DNA from: Ptychodera flava
Taxonomy: Eukaryota > Hemichordata > Enteropneusta > Ptychoderidae
Direction of reading: 5' to 3'
Assembly: GCF_041260155.1 (NCBI RefSeq)
Contig: NC_091933.1
Span: forward strand, 31,365,933 to 31,429,932
DNA: 64,000 nt
How positions within the stretch are numbered: position 1 is the first letter of the stretch; every line of letters begins with the position of its first letter. Positions 47,450 to 59,460 of this stretch are shown here, in pieces. A program made the position numbers and the translations under genes. The notes below the pieces were generated by a model. It worked only from the letters and a program-made list of their open reading frames with translations, had not been told where the DNA came from and did not search any database.

Positions 47450-50400
47450 AGTAATTTTGTAAATATTAACGACCACGACATATCTTGGATGATAACATTT
47501 TTAGACTATCACTGCAGCGGCATAGCTAATTAACACAACACTAGGTTTTCTTGATCATATATCCTAAGACACATTTTTTAACAATTTACATACGATTTAT
47601 CCGAATTTGGAGCAGCGCTAAACAGGGAGTACTTTAGAACTGTTCAAATGACGATGAAATTTACACACTGGGTCAGTTATCTCATTATCGTAGAAATCGT
47701 CCGCTATACAGGTATACTCAATGTCTAACATTTTTCATGCATGGTCAAGTGTATGCACCAAGGTGTCGTTGACGCTTTTTTTTTACTATGACGACCTCTA
47801 TGAAACACAAATCAGGGTATACAAATTCCATCAGACTATGTTAACATTACCAAATCCACGTCTGATGCAATGTGAGAGGTCTTTTTAATTTTTTTTACTG
47901 AGTAAAACTGTTAGAACACCCAAAGGGGAAGAGCACGAGAGGAGGATCCCGCTCGTGTTGAAAATTTTGAGAAATTGATGTATGTGATGGTGCAATCTGG
48001 AAGGCCTTCCAATTTATTTTGTACTCGGTAAAATGACTGTTAGAAATGACATTGAACACGAATATTTTTATTACATTTTTTGAGTGATCAGTCAGCAATG
48101 AAACAATGAAAATACATTCTGTTAAAAAAAGTTCTTAGTTTGCCAGAGATTGAGTACCAAATCTGCACTGGGTTTTTCAACGAGTATTGGATAAAGCGAT
48201 TATTTGGTGATTTTCTGGGAGGTAAAATGATCAATGTTGAGATTATTCAGTCACATTACAAGAAGTGCAACTTTGCGGAGAAAATCCAAATTAAAATGTT
48301 ACAATAACCAATTAAAAGGTTTCCATACTTTAGCAACACTGGATGGAACTCTTACATCATGTGAGAACTTGTCGACACAAAAACACTTGATCTGCTGTAC
48401 ATCGATGACACTACACTAAAATCTTAATAGATGCACTGAGAAAAGTGCTTCATCTAAAGTTCTCTGCAAATCATTGTGCTCTGCCTATCGCAGAAAAAAA
48501 TGTTCATGACAGTTTATCGACGACCGTACTCTTTATGGCATTGCGTAATCATTGCAAGTGTACTTCAGCACATTATATAACATAGGAAAACGAAATTGTG
48601 GCCCTCAGTTAGCACCACCGAAACGACGACGTATGTCAGCCTGATAACATGTCGTACAGCGAGTTCTTTATTTCCTCATTAAAGTAACAGTAGAGCAATA
48701 CTATTTTAAAATTAACACTGACAAAGTACAAAATGCCATGGTTTATATAATTCTTTAGCAGTATACTTCCTTAAATACTGAATAAAACGAAGACAGCGTT
48801 TTCTCTCGAATGCGGAACGTCAGAATGTCTTTCATAAGTGCTTTATAACAGAGCGATTGAGTGTGTATAAATAGTTTCATTGTGTTTGTACTGTTTCCAA
48901 ATCCGTGGTATATATTTATTTAAATGAGAAATCAGAATGGGAAACCAATCTATAGGTCACACTTTTATGCTTTTCATGTAAACCAATTTCGACTGGGTAT
49001 GATCATAGGAATTCTGACAATGAACAAGTTGTTAAGTAACAAGGCTTGGTTAATCTCTTCTAAAAAGCACATACTTTCATTATAGCATCTCCCTTGTGTA
49101 AAGATTGAATGAAATTAGGCCAAACATGTTTGAGTAATGGGGCTGTACAAGAAATGTTTCCGTATAAAATGGCTGCCTAGCTGAACAAAAGTCTGCATTA
49201 TGAAACATAATTGAGGTACATGTTCACTCTACCGCATACATTGGTACATGTATGCAAAAAATTCCACCCTCCCCATTCTGTTCTCAGCTCCAGGGAAATT
49301 ACTATAGCTTGACCTCTCCCCATCACAAAAGCTTGCCATTGTTCAATATCCCGACTAAAATCGTTCTTTACTCTTCCATTATCACATGCATTTGCTGTCC
49401 CCGTAAATCCCGAAAGAGAAAAAATTTACTCCCTCCCCTCCCCACCTGCTAGCTAGTCTTTCCCTGAGATTCGCGTTTAGCCAAAACAGATATTAACTCG
49501 TCCACTGATATGATAAAATATTGTCCACACGCAGTTTTCGGGCCTCTTGCTTTGAGTAAAATGCATCTGCCGATAGAATGTTTCATAAACCTTGCGTGCG
49601 GCTGGCCTTGTTTGCTGCTCCAGCCATAGAGCTATCAAGAAGTTACTGCGTGATTGCGTATTAATAGACCCACACTGTAGCTAGGAAGCCCCACTTACCT
49701 GTAGACGATTACGCCGACCGTGACAGAAGCTTGAACAACAGACGCGGTGAATTAAGCCAAGCGACTAGTGTGTTGGTATATCGGTTTCCTCTGAAAGCAC
49801 CGGTAGATCAACTCTTCAGTATAGTTATTTTTTGTTTTCTTAAATGTTAAGGGTGTCACCTTATTGCACGAATATTAAATGCCGAGTAATTAGCTGCCAT
49901 TTTACCCCATCAAACACTGTGTCGGAAATGTTTGATATTCATCGTAGATGTTCAAAAAAGTATGGCGGATTATGAATTTGTGAAGTTACCATACGAATTT
50001 ATTAAAAGGCGCATGCTCGTTGCTACAGGTATAGGACTTCCATAGCATAGGTAGTGCAACATCAGTGCATTCTATTTTCACATAAGAGTCAGTACCAGAA
50101 GTCGCTTGGAAAAATACTTTCAAAAGGTGGTGAGACCAAGGTTATATGCGTAGATATTTCTTTCTTTACTAACGCCAGAATCTGTGAAAAATATTGATTT
50201 TTCTCATCGCTATTGGTAAATAACACATCCCTGTGATGCAAACCACTTGTTAATTCAAACTCTGAAATTCATGAATGAAGAAGTATTTTCCAATATTACG
50301 CTGAAAGAGAATGACAATATTTCAGTCTCAATTACCTCCCTGCTTCTTTCAAGGCTGAAGATTTTCATAAAGCACCAAAGCGGAGTAATCATTTCTATGC

Positions 50401-50895
50401 GACGTGTCTTACTATTGGGGATTGAAATTCAACTTCATCTTTGCGTGGGCTGATAACATGTCCAACGTCTCACAAGTAGTAATAGAACAGCATTTTATAT
50501 ATGCTTCTTAAATACAGCGTGGAGTACAACAAATCGTAGTTTGGGAGAAACCTTATATTGTACAACAATTGCAACCATGAAAAAATTGTTAAATAGGGAA
50601 ACTAAGTATGATTTGAAAGTCTTACTTCACCGATAAAATCATGGCCATTTCTCAAAATATTGATGAGAACAATAACGTTCTTGCATCTTCTTGTACGTGG
50701 TACCTACAACGTTAATACCTTACAATAAAGAATATTACAATAGTCTCCCATCACTGAGCGAACTCCTCACGACAGAGATTGCAAATACTAAGCGGTTTGT
50801 ATTGAAATAGAAATCTAAAATGTATGTTTGATATATTCTTCATCACCTTCTGCATCCTCCTTGTCTGCAAGCCCGCTATAAAGTCCATTATGTCA

Positions 50896-51239
50896 TACCA
50901 GTATATTGATGGCGCAAACACAGCGATCTGATTGGTCGAGACGCGAAAAGAACCGTGATATATCGGCGATATACCACGGCTAGCATACGCGCGAGCAAAA
51001 ATTATTAAATTATTAATTTATTTTTGCTTGAGCAAAATTCCGTTTTTACGGTCCATGCCAGAATATCAATATACTGTTATGTTTAAATAGCAATAAATCA
51101 CACCCAGCGACGGTAAACCACGAGTTTTTGACCAGTTCACGACATATATGCACGGGCGATAGCGAGTGCATATATGGAGTGAACTGGTCAAAATCGAGTG
51201 GTATACCGTCGCTGGGTGTGCTTTATTGCTTAAACATCT
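50896..51239. mobile_element. Composite palindromic element in unit B
   Basis: Copy of the element at 45,232-45,575; the long hairpin part is 51,082-51,234. Duplicated together with its host unit rather than inserted anew. Confidence 0.7.
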
Positions 51240-51995
51240 AATAGGGAGGGCCCTTTCAAAGGCGCTGGTATATACACTCGATTTGGGTCCAATGCATTCC
51301 ATTAAGCACGCTCCTAGTTTTAGAGGCCGCCTATCGCAACCCGATCTCATGTATACCCTGGATGTTAGTTGTGGATGAATTTTTCTCAGCTATCCTGTCG
51401 AGGTAGAAATATCAATCACACAACAAGAATTCAATACATCCATACTCTCCAATGAAAGCCTTATCCGGAATGGATAAAAAATGAATGTGTGACGTTCTCG
51501 AGCAAAATATCCTTTTTAAATGCGTTTTGCTAGCTTTCTATACACAGTGCAAAGTCTCTAGCTTTCCATCGACGGTGCAAAACTCCCTGTTAATTTTTCT
51601 ACGTGCAGAGACGTTATGATTTATCAGTGATCTTTAATGCAGACTATTTCGACGTCTAATGTCGCATTTGTTCGTAACCATTTCTATTGGCAAAAACGAG
51701 GCTCATTCGAATTTTCAGCCAACCCTTCAGTTCAATTTTTCTACGACACTGAGTAGTACGGCGCACAATAGCCACAGGGTTTTTATAACCATGTATCTAA
51801 CAAGCATTTGTGTGTACCTATTCGCCTGACGATATCATAATTTCGCTTGATGAAAGTGACAGGCTGGTGCAGGGAATTTACGTGAATTCAATAGGTTACT
51901 GAACTTTGCTATAGTTTGGCCTTGATGGCGTGCTAATTTGTCTTTCGGGTTGCCCCCACCCCCCCCCACACTCATAAAAGCGTAAAATAAGGTGT

Positions 51996-52001
51996 CACGT
52001 G
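51996..52001. promoter_or_regulatory. CACGTG E-box upstream of LRR copy 5
   Basis: CACGTG 128 bp before the pseudogene start, duplicated from unit A. Confidence 0.3.
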
Positions 52002-52128
52002 CGAAAGAATCTTTTAGCATGTAACCTAAGGTGAATTACATACTTTGCGTTGGTACGTTGAAAGTCTGATGAGTTGCAAGCAGAACTACAGCTTCGTTAG
52101 CACCTATCAAACAGTTTTGCTCTCCACA

Positions 52129-53091
52129 ATGAAGCAATCCAAAAGCAAAGACACCCTATTATAGGCCTTTTCGTTTGTAGTTTCTGTGTTCCTGCAACAA
52201 ATGTGTCCTGTCCCGACGTGTATATCTGCCGGTACTGTGATCTGCCATGGCCAATTAAACGGCTGAGAGTCAGCTGCGACTCCAAGAATTTGAACAATGT
52301 GCCCCACGATATACCATGCACTGGAAGCAGCATCTCTCAATCCTGCCAAGAATAATATCGGAATGTTAAGAAGATCCGGAGAGATTTCATATTTGAAGCA
52401 TCTTTATCGACTTGATTTGAGTTGTAACCTGCTGGATAGCAACAACATTCATCCTAGAATGTTTGATGGTCTTTTAGAGTTAAATAAAATACAATTCAAT
52501 ACAATTCCCAACGATGGTTCCGTAACTTAAAAAATCCGTGGAAAGTAGATCTGGAAAAAGCTCACGTGGAAACAATTTTAGAAGACGCCTTTAGATTTAA
52601 ATCGAAGTTACGATTCATAGTACTTCGTGATAATCAAAACAAAACTATTTAACCAGGCTTGTTTCGAAATTTGCTGTCACTTGAGAAATTCCTGCTCCAA
52701 ACAAACCAGCTGAAGTATCTACCTCCCGATATGTTCAATGGATCAGTGAACAATGACGAACTTAATGTGTATAACAACAAACTCACCACAATCTCTTCCG
52801 ATACTGGACTTCAATATATTGAAAACTTGAAACGACTGTCGGTGTACCAGAATCCGTTAGACTGTGGTTGTGATCTGGTCTGGTTTAACCAGTGGATTGG
52901 CACTAATGACGTCATCGTGAAACCTGAGAAGACGTGTGCACATGTGCATCCGGAGTAAATCTGATAAGAACAAACCTGATAATCTGCAATGTGTTTTCCT
53001 GTTGCCATGGTGACTGCTTTGGCAACAATGGTGTTCTTCATCTTATGTTAATTAATTAAGTCCTTGTGACTAACAGGTGGAGGATCTGGTG
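52129..53091 (+). pseudogene. LRR transmembrane protein pseudogene, array copy 5
   Basis: Nearly identical to copy 4, with the same early stop, signal-peptide deletion and central stops, plus private small changes (for example an extra C near 52,508 and one base fewer near 52,966). The terminal donor CTG|GTGAGT is retained at 53,089. Lies only about 505 bp upstream of copy 6. Confidence 0.85.
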
Positions 53092-53595
53092 AGTAATTTT
53101 GTAAATATTAACGACCACGACATATCTTGGATGATAACATTTTTAGACTATCACTGCAGCGGCATAGCTAATTAACACAACACTAGGTTTTCTTGATCAT
53201 ATATCCTAAGACACATTTTTTAACAATTTACATACGATTTATCCGAATTTGGAGCAGCGCTAAACAGGGAGTACTTTAGAACTGTTCAAATGACGATGAA
53301 ATTTACACACTGGGTCAGTTATCTCATTATCGTAGAAATCGTCCGCTATACAGGTATACTCAATGTCTAACATTTTTCATGCATGGTCAAGTGTATGCAC
53401 CAAGGTGTCGTTGACGCTTTTTTTTTACTATGACGACCTCTATGAAACACAAATCAGGGTATACAAATTCCATCAGACTATGTTAACATTACCAAATCCC
53501 CGTTATTAGTTTTGTTTCCGTGTGGACTACTCGGTGACATGATGTGTCAGCACTTTTTGATATCCGGGTTCGTTTAGTTACGTCAGCTTGTCAAA

Positions 53596-54595
53596 ATGGC
53601 TGTCACATGGAGTGGTTTGTATCTGACTTTTCTGCTCGCTTTTCATTCGTGTGTGACGTGCAGTGCCGCAAAGATAAGTGTGTTCCCGCAACGAACGTAC
53701 CATGCCCTTATGGTTGTAATTGTCGGATGTGTTATTCACCTTGGCAAGTCAGAAAGCTCTGGGTGGACTGTGGATACAAGCCAATGACGACTGTGCCAAA
53801 GGGTATACCTGCGGAAGCCTTCAATCTAAAACTGACCAACAATAGAATCGGTACACTGAGAGCATCAGAAATTTCACATTTGAAAAATCTTACCCGACTC
53901 GACCTCAGCGCAAACCTGCTAGATAGCAATGGAATAGATTCCCAGGCATTCGAAGGCCTTGGCTGTGTGAATTTCCTGGATTTGAAAGGTAACAGAGCCC
54001 TTAAAGTTATTCCAGACGACTGGTTTCGCCCTTTGACATCACTCTGGAAAATCGACCTGCAAAAAGCTCGTGTGCAAACAATTTCCGCGAATGCCTTTAG
54101 GTACAATGTAAAGCTAGTGTATATCTTACTTATGGGAAATGAAATACACACGATTGAGCCGTCGTTATTTCGAAATTTGCCGTCATTGCAAAAGGTGCTT
54201 CTCCAAACAAACCAGCTGAATTCTTTGCCTCCGAACATGTTCAACGGGTCTTTACGCACAAATGAAGTAAATGTGTATAACAACAAACTCACCACCATCT
54301 CATCCGATACTGGTCTTCAATATATGGAGAACTTGAAACGACTGTCGGTGTACCAGAACCCGTTAGACTGTGGTTGTGATCTGGTCTGGTTTCGCCAGTG
54401 GATTGACACCGATGAAGTCATCGTGAAACCTCAGATTACTACATGTGAGTCCGGAGTAAATCTGATGAAGTTCAATACTGAAGATTGCAATGTGAATTTC
54501 CTGTTGTCATGGTGACTGTTGTGGCTGCGAAAGCGTTTCTTATTCTATGCGTATTAATTACACTCGCTGTTACCAACAGGTGGAGGATCCGGTGA
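53596..54595 (+). pseudogene. LRR transmembrane protein, array copy 6 (two frameshifts)
   Basis: Closest to copy 3 throughout. The expected start MAVTWSGLYLTFLLAF is at 53,596. One base is missing in the signal peptide near 53,645 relative to copy 3, so the long downstream frame, which is open from 53,544, is not in frame with it. A second missing base near 54,485 (GAAGATTGCAATG versus GAGGATTTGCAATG) diverts the frame before the TM segment and ends it at 54,515. Between these points the LRRNT, seven LRRs and LRRCT are intact. The TM-coding DNA and terminal CG|GTGAGT donor (54,592) survive in the third frame. Either a very young pseudogene, an allelic null, or sequence error in an intact gene. 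Confidence 0.75.
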
Positions 54596-54597
54596 GT
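54589..54597 (+). other. 5' splice donor at end of LRR copy 6
   Basis: TCCG|GTGAGT with exon end at 54,591, homologous to the donors of the other copies. Confidence 0.6.
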
Positions 54598-55017
54598 AAT
54601 TATTTGTATGTCAAGCAGCATGCCCATCTGGGTTGAAAACATTTTCATACTGAAATGATTTGAGCGATATCGATATGATAACATAGTTCAGAGTTTTCTT
54701 TGTCTAACACCCTCAGATATAGTGTTCATCGTTTTATATTCTATTTATTGTATTCGATTATTACATAAAATTACTAGGGCCAGTCAATGTGTATCACCAG
54801 CTTTATATAATTGATGGTAATCGGAAACAAATGAGAACATACGTTTCACATTCCTTGGACGCCATTATTTATCATATACATTGAAGGGCTGTTTTCATAC
54901 CCATTCAGTGCATTTACCCTCACAGTATTTTTTTAGCTGTTTTGCACTTCTTATTCTGCCATTCGTCGTTTGATGACCTAGCGTTGTTGGAACCTTCGCC
55001 AGCCCGTCCGGTGTTTG

Positions 55018-55748
55018 TTAAGGTGGAGCTGCATGTTGCCAACACAGTTTTTTTCAAAGCAATATTTCTCATCGAAGGTGACAAGGAAATACCCTCATAC
55101 TATATATTTTGAAAAAGCAGAGACTCGAAAGTTTAGTATGGTAGCAGTAGTTTACTCAAAGGATGATTTGGTATATTTGGGGTAAAAAACCTTAATTTGG
55201 GTATTAATGTTAAAAATTGAATTAAGTTAAAGTAGCAGATGAGGTTATATTTGCTCCCTGAATCGACATTACTTCACCATCCAATTATGCCAAATTAATT
55301 GGTTCCAATCGTGTTAATTATATTTTGCATTATCTATCCTCATTCTAAAATGGCAAGGGTTGAAAGACTGACAGTCAAAAAGTGATTAAAATCACGATTA
55401 GCAAAATTAAAATGCCTCTTATTCAAAATTTCAGAACTTAATTGCCAAAAAAATAGTCGTTTTGTTATGTAGTAGTTAAAGAACATAATGGGAAAATTTC
55501 AGAATATTTGACCCCGCTAGAGTGCAGTAAAAAAAAGAAAAAGAAGCCAGGAAATTGGGTGATTTGCATACATTTGCATAAATTAACACTTCTGTAACAC
55601 ACAACTAGTACAGCTGCTGGACAATCTAAAAGATGAATCCAACCAATATTTTAATCTTGGATTCGCAAATTAATTAAAGTTAAATGAATACTTGCGAAAA
55701 AGTGATGTTTAAGCAAAATACACTGTGTTGGGTGCAGCTCCCCCTTAA
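55018..55748. mobile_element. TTAA-flanked non-autonomous element
   Basis: The ends TTAAGGTGGAGCTGC and GCAGCTCCCCCTTAA form imperfect inverted repeats of about 30 bp, which also share CCAACACAGT. About 730 bp with no coding capacity; an internal segment at 55,279-55,315 resembles the 20.7-kb MITE arm. TTAA at both ends is compatible with a piggyBac-like insertion (inference). Confidence 0.65.
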
Positions 55749-56050
55749 ACATTACATACATATACAATGCACCAATCCATAAAGCAATCCTGACAGTCTA
55801 AACGTGGCGAATTGAAGAACCACCTCTACCGAATGATTCTCCCTGTAACTACTGAATTGACAGCGTCAGCAGGTACTCAAAATTCATGCTTACGACCGAT
55901 AAGATTTGTTCTCAATTAAATGCGGAACATGGTTTACACTTAATCTTAAGTAAATACATCATTATTGATATTTATCTCTGTACGTAACTTCCCTATATAT
56001 ACTGGACAAATACAGCGTTTAATCTAGAATGCGGAACATGATGTACAGAG

Positions 56051-56102
56051 ACAGAACGATCAAACGCATTCAATGCTATTTTAATGCGTTTGATCGTTCT
56101 GT
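56051..56102. repeat. Perfect 20-bp inverted repeat
   Basis: Arms ACAGAACGATCAAACGCATT (56,051-56,070) and its exact reverse complement (56,083-56,102) flank a 12-nt loop. Confidence 0.92.
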
Positions 56103-56139
56103 CGTCTGATTGGTTGTTTTAATTTCGTGTGTCTCCACG

Positions 56140-56340
56140 TTCTCCAGCGAGTTTTTGTACTGACGAAGGGTTGCACCCGAAACGTCTGTGTGTTTTAGTC
56201 TCTGCGATTTGCAAGTGTTTTATTTCCCGCTGGTCGGTCGGTATTTTACTGTATTTGTTTTAGCTATTGCGGTTTTTATCCTCTGCCTTTTAACAAGTAT
56301 TGTATCTCCCGCTGGTCGGCCTGTATTTTACTGTGAAAAG
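56140..56340 (+). repeat. Repeat segment with hammerhead-like core, possible Penelope-like fragment
   Basis: CTGACGA (56,160-56,166), a GGG/CCC mini-stem and GAAAC plus GTC (56,179-56,186) occur in the order of a hammerhead ribozyme core. Downstream, CCCGCTGGTCGG followed by GTATTTTACTGT occurs twice (about 56,226 and 56,308, 82 bp apart). Penelope-like retroelements are known to carry small hammerhead motifs near their ends. The predicted stems I and III are very weak, so catalytic activity is doubtful. Confidence 0.3.
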
Positions 56341-59297
56341 CTGTAGATTTTCTGGATAGTTAAATAATCAATTTCGAACCAATGACGTCCAAGAAAAAGA
56401 GGTACAGCTTTCTAATGACAATCAAAATAATTAAGTTAGAATTATCGACTAAAAGCTTTCCTGACTTCAGCAACATTCGATGGAATTCTTAAATCATATT
56501 GTGAGAACTTGTCGACACAAAATCAATTGATCTACTATACAGGATTGTGGATAGCAACGGCTCCAAGTCTTATTTTTCCATCTTGAGACTATATGTTCGT
56601 TTTGAGAGTAGCGTCACAGATACTAATTTATCCGTTCTGATGTAAGTGCTTTCTCGAAAGTTCAGTACATCAACAACAGACCTCCTCATGACATTGTGTA
56701 ACCATTGCAAATGTACTTCAGCATGTGTAACATACGAAAACAAAATTGTGGCTCTCAGTTGGTGCCACCGAAACGACATATGTCAGCCTCATAACATACT
56801 ATTTTAAAATTAATACTGAACAAATTAAGTAGTTTAAATATGCAATGGTTTTTATCATTCTTTGGCAGTATACCTCTCTAAATACTGAATAAATCAAAAA
56901 CACCATTCGTTCTGCGGAACGTCAGAATGTCTTTCATAAGTGCTTTACAATCAAGTGTAGGAGTGTTTATAAATAGTTTAATTATGCTTGTTCTGTTTAC
57001 ACATCCGTGAGATATATTTATTTGAATGAGAAATCAGAATGGGAAACCAATCTATAGGTCTATATAGGTCACACTTTTATGCTTTTCATTTAAACCAATT
57101 TCGAATGAGTATGATCATAGGAACTCTGATCATGAACAAGGCTTACTTAATATCTTCGAGAAAGCCCTATTTTCACTATAGCTTCTCTCTTGTTTAAAGA
57201 TTGAATGGAATTAGGCCAGGCATGTTTGATAAATGGCGTTGCACAAGAAATGTTTCCTATTCTGAAATGACTGCCTGGCTGCAACAAAAGTCTGCATAAT
57301 GAAACATGTCCTTTCCCCATCACAAAATCTTCCCATTGCCTGATACCCTAACTTTAAAATCTTTCTCTACCCTTTTCCTGCAACATTTATTTTATTTCCC
57401 TGAAAATCCCCCAAAACGACCAAATTCACTCTCTCCCCTACTGCTGACACTATGTCTTTCATTCACAGAGATTCACGCCGACCCAAAAAGCCAATTCCCA
57501 GTCCGTTGATATGATAAAATATATCGTCCACACGCAGTTTTTCCGGCATCATGATTTGAGAAAAAATGCCTCTTTCTACCGGTGAACTATTCCATAAGCC
57601 TTTGCCCGCGGCTGGCCTTATTGGCTGCTCCAACCGCAGAGTTATCGAGAAGTTGCAGTGTGATTGCGTATTAATAGACCCATAGTGTAGCTAGGAAGCC
57701 CCACTGACATGGATTATGCTGAGTATGACAGATAGCAAAATGGTTTACATAGATAAGAAGCTCGAACATCAGACCCATTGCATTTTTCTAAAATTACGCC
57801 AAGGACTTGTTGGTTCGTGTATTGGTTTTGCCCTGAAAGCACCTGTCGGTAAACTCTTCACGCACGTTCAGTAGCTTTCTTTCATATTATTGGTGCTACT
57901 TTGCTGCACGCATGTTAAATACCGAGTAACTAGCTACCATAGAAAACATTGAGTCAGAAATGTTTGATATTCACTGCAGATGTTCCAAAACGGATGGTGG
58001 ATTGTGAGTGCCCAAAATTACCATCGGAATTTATTAAAAGGCGCATGCTCGTTAGAGGGCTTCCATAATGTACGGGTATACGTAGGGAGATATCATTCAT
58101 TTTCACATAAGAGTCCGTACCACTTGTCGTTTGGAAAATACTTTCAAAAGGTGGTGTGTCCCAGATTCAAAGGCAAGATTACTTCTTTCTTTACTTCCTC
58201 CAAAATCTGCCAAAAGTGTTCATTTTTTTATTGCTATTGGCAAACAACGCATCCTAGTGATGCATACCACTTGCTAGTTCAAACTATGAAATTCATGTGC
58301 AGAGGGGTAATTTAGAATATGGCGCTGAAAGAGAATGACAATGTTACAATCTCAATTACCTCTCAAAAGCTTCTTTCAAGGCTGAAGATTTTCATAAAGC
58401 ACCGTTAGCTGGAAATCAAATTATAAACAAATCAAATTAAATCAAAGAGGACTAATTATTTCTATGCAACGTATCTCAACATCGGGGATTAAAACTAAGC
58501 ATTTTGTGTTTAATTTTTACTTTTATTCATCTTTGCATGGGATGATATATGTCTAAATTCTCAAAGTTAGTATAACAATAGCATTTTGTATATGTTTATT
58601 AAGTGAAGCGTAGTGTACAACGGTTTTAGAGGCTGCTGGTGTCATGAGTTACCTATCGCATCCTAATCTCGTGTTTATCCTGGGTGTCGTTGTTGCATTT
58701 TTCTCAACTATCCCGTCTAGATATGAAATATCAATCACACAGGAAGAATTGAATAAACCCATACTCTCCAATGGATGCTTATCAGGAATGGATCAAAAAT
58801 GAATAGGTGACGTTCTCCAGCAAAATACACTTTTTAAAAACGTTTTGCTAGCGTTCTATCGACAGCGCAAAGTTCCTGTATATATCGACAGTACAAAGTC
58901 CATGTTAAATTTCCTACATGTAGAGACGTGATGACTTATCAGTGACCTTTAATGCAGACTATTTAGACGTCTAGTGTCGCATTTTTTCGTAACCGTTTGA
59001 TTTAGCAAAGACAAGGTTCGTTCGAATTTTCAGCCCACCCTTCAGTTGAAGTTAACCATAAAACTGAGTAATACCGGGGCACAATGGTCGCAGGGTTTTC
59101 TATAATCATTGTATCTTAGAACCATTTGTGTGTACCTATTCGCCTGATGAGTTGGTAATGACGTTTCTTTCATAAAAAGTGTTTACAGCAATTCCAGATA
59201 AATTATAGGTTACTGAACTTTGTTCTAGTTTGATCTTATTGACGTGCAAATTTGTCTTTCGGTTTGCCTCCCAATACACGCTTATATATCGAGGTAT

Positions 59298-59303
59298 CAC
59301 GTG
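59298..59303. promoter_or_regulatory. CACGTG E-box upstream of LRR copy 7
   Basis: CACGTG 158 bp before the start codon, in a proximal flank conserved with copies 4 and 5 (TTTGTCTTTCGG, then the E-box, then AAGCAGAACTACAGCTTCGT). The conserved stretch is the best candidate for the core promoter of this subfamily. Confidence 0.4.
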
Positions 59304-59460
59304 CCAAAGCAAAAATATCATGTGACCAAATGGGAAATTACGTACTTTACATCGGTACAGGGAAGGTCTGCTGACTTTGCATCGGCGCATGGAAGGTCTG
59401 TTGAGTTACAAGCAGAACTACAGCTTCGTCAGCACCTATTACACAGTTTTACGCGCCACA

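Larger units (their letters stand above)
42175..47860 (+). repeat. Tandem segmental duplication, unit A
   Basis: Starts TCTGATGCAATGTGAGAGGT and runs to the same motif at 47,861. The corresponding positions in unit B are offset by 5,640-5,690 bp, the drift being due to indels (for example ~24-bp indels near 44,690 and 45,918). It contains LRR pseudogene copy 4. Its last ~220 bp match the 5' flank of copies 3 and 6, truncated at the junction near 47,858. Confidence 0.95.
47861..53500 (+). repeat. Tandem segmental duplication, unit B
   Basis: Second copy of the ~5.65-kb unit, in direct orientation and directly abutting unit A. In the LRR pseudogene I count about five differences in roughly 960 bp. 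Its right end runs without a break into the 5' flank of copy 6, which shows that the breakpoint of the duplication lay within that flank. Confidence 0.95.
54598..59460. other. Intergenic between LRR copies 6 and 7
   Basis: No gene recognised. Segments: 54,780-55,017 homologous to 61,250-61,490; a TTAA-flanked element 55,018-55,748; a block 55,918-56,050 homologous to 40,836-40,950; a perfect small palindrome 56,051-56,102 with a retroelement-like segment to about 56,340; then 56,450-59,460, a diverged third copy (unit C) of the A/B duplication flank. Confidence 0.5.
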
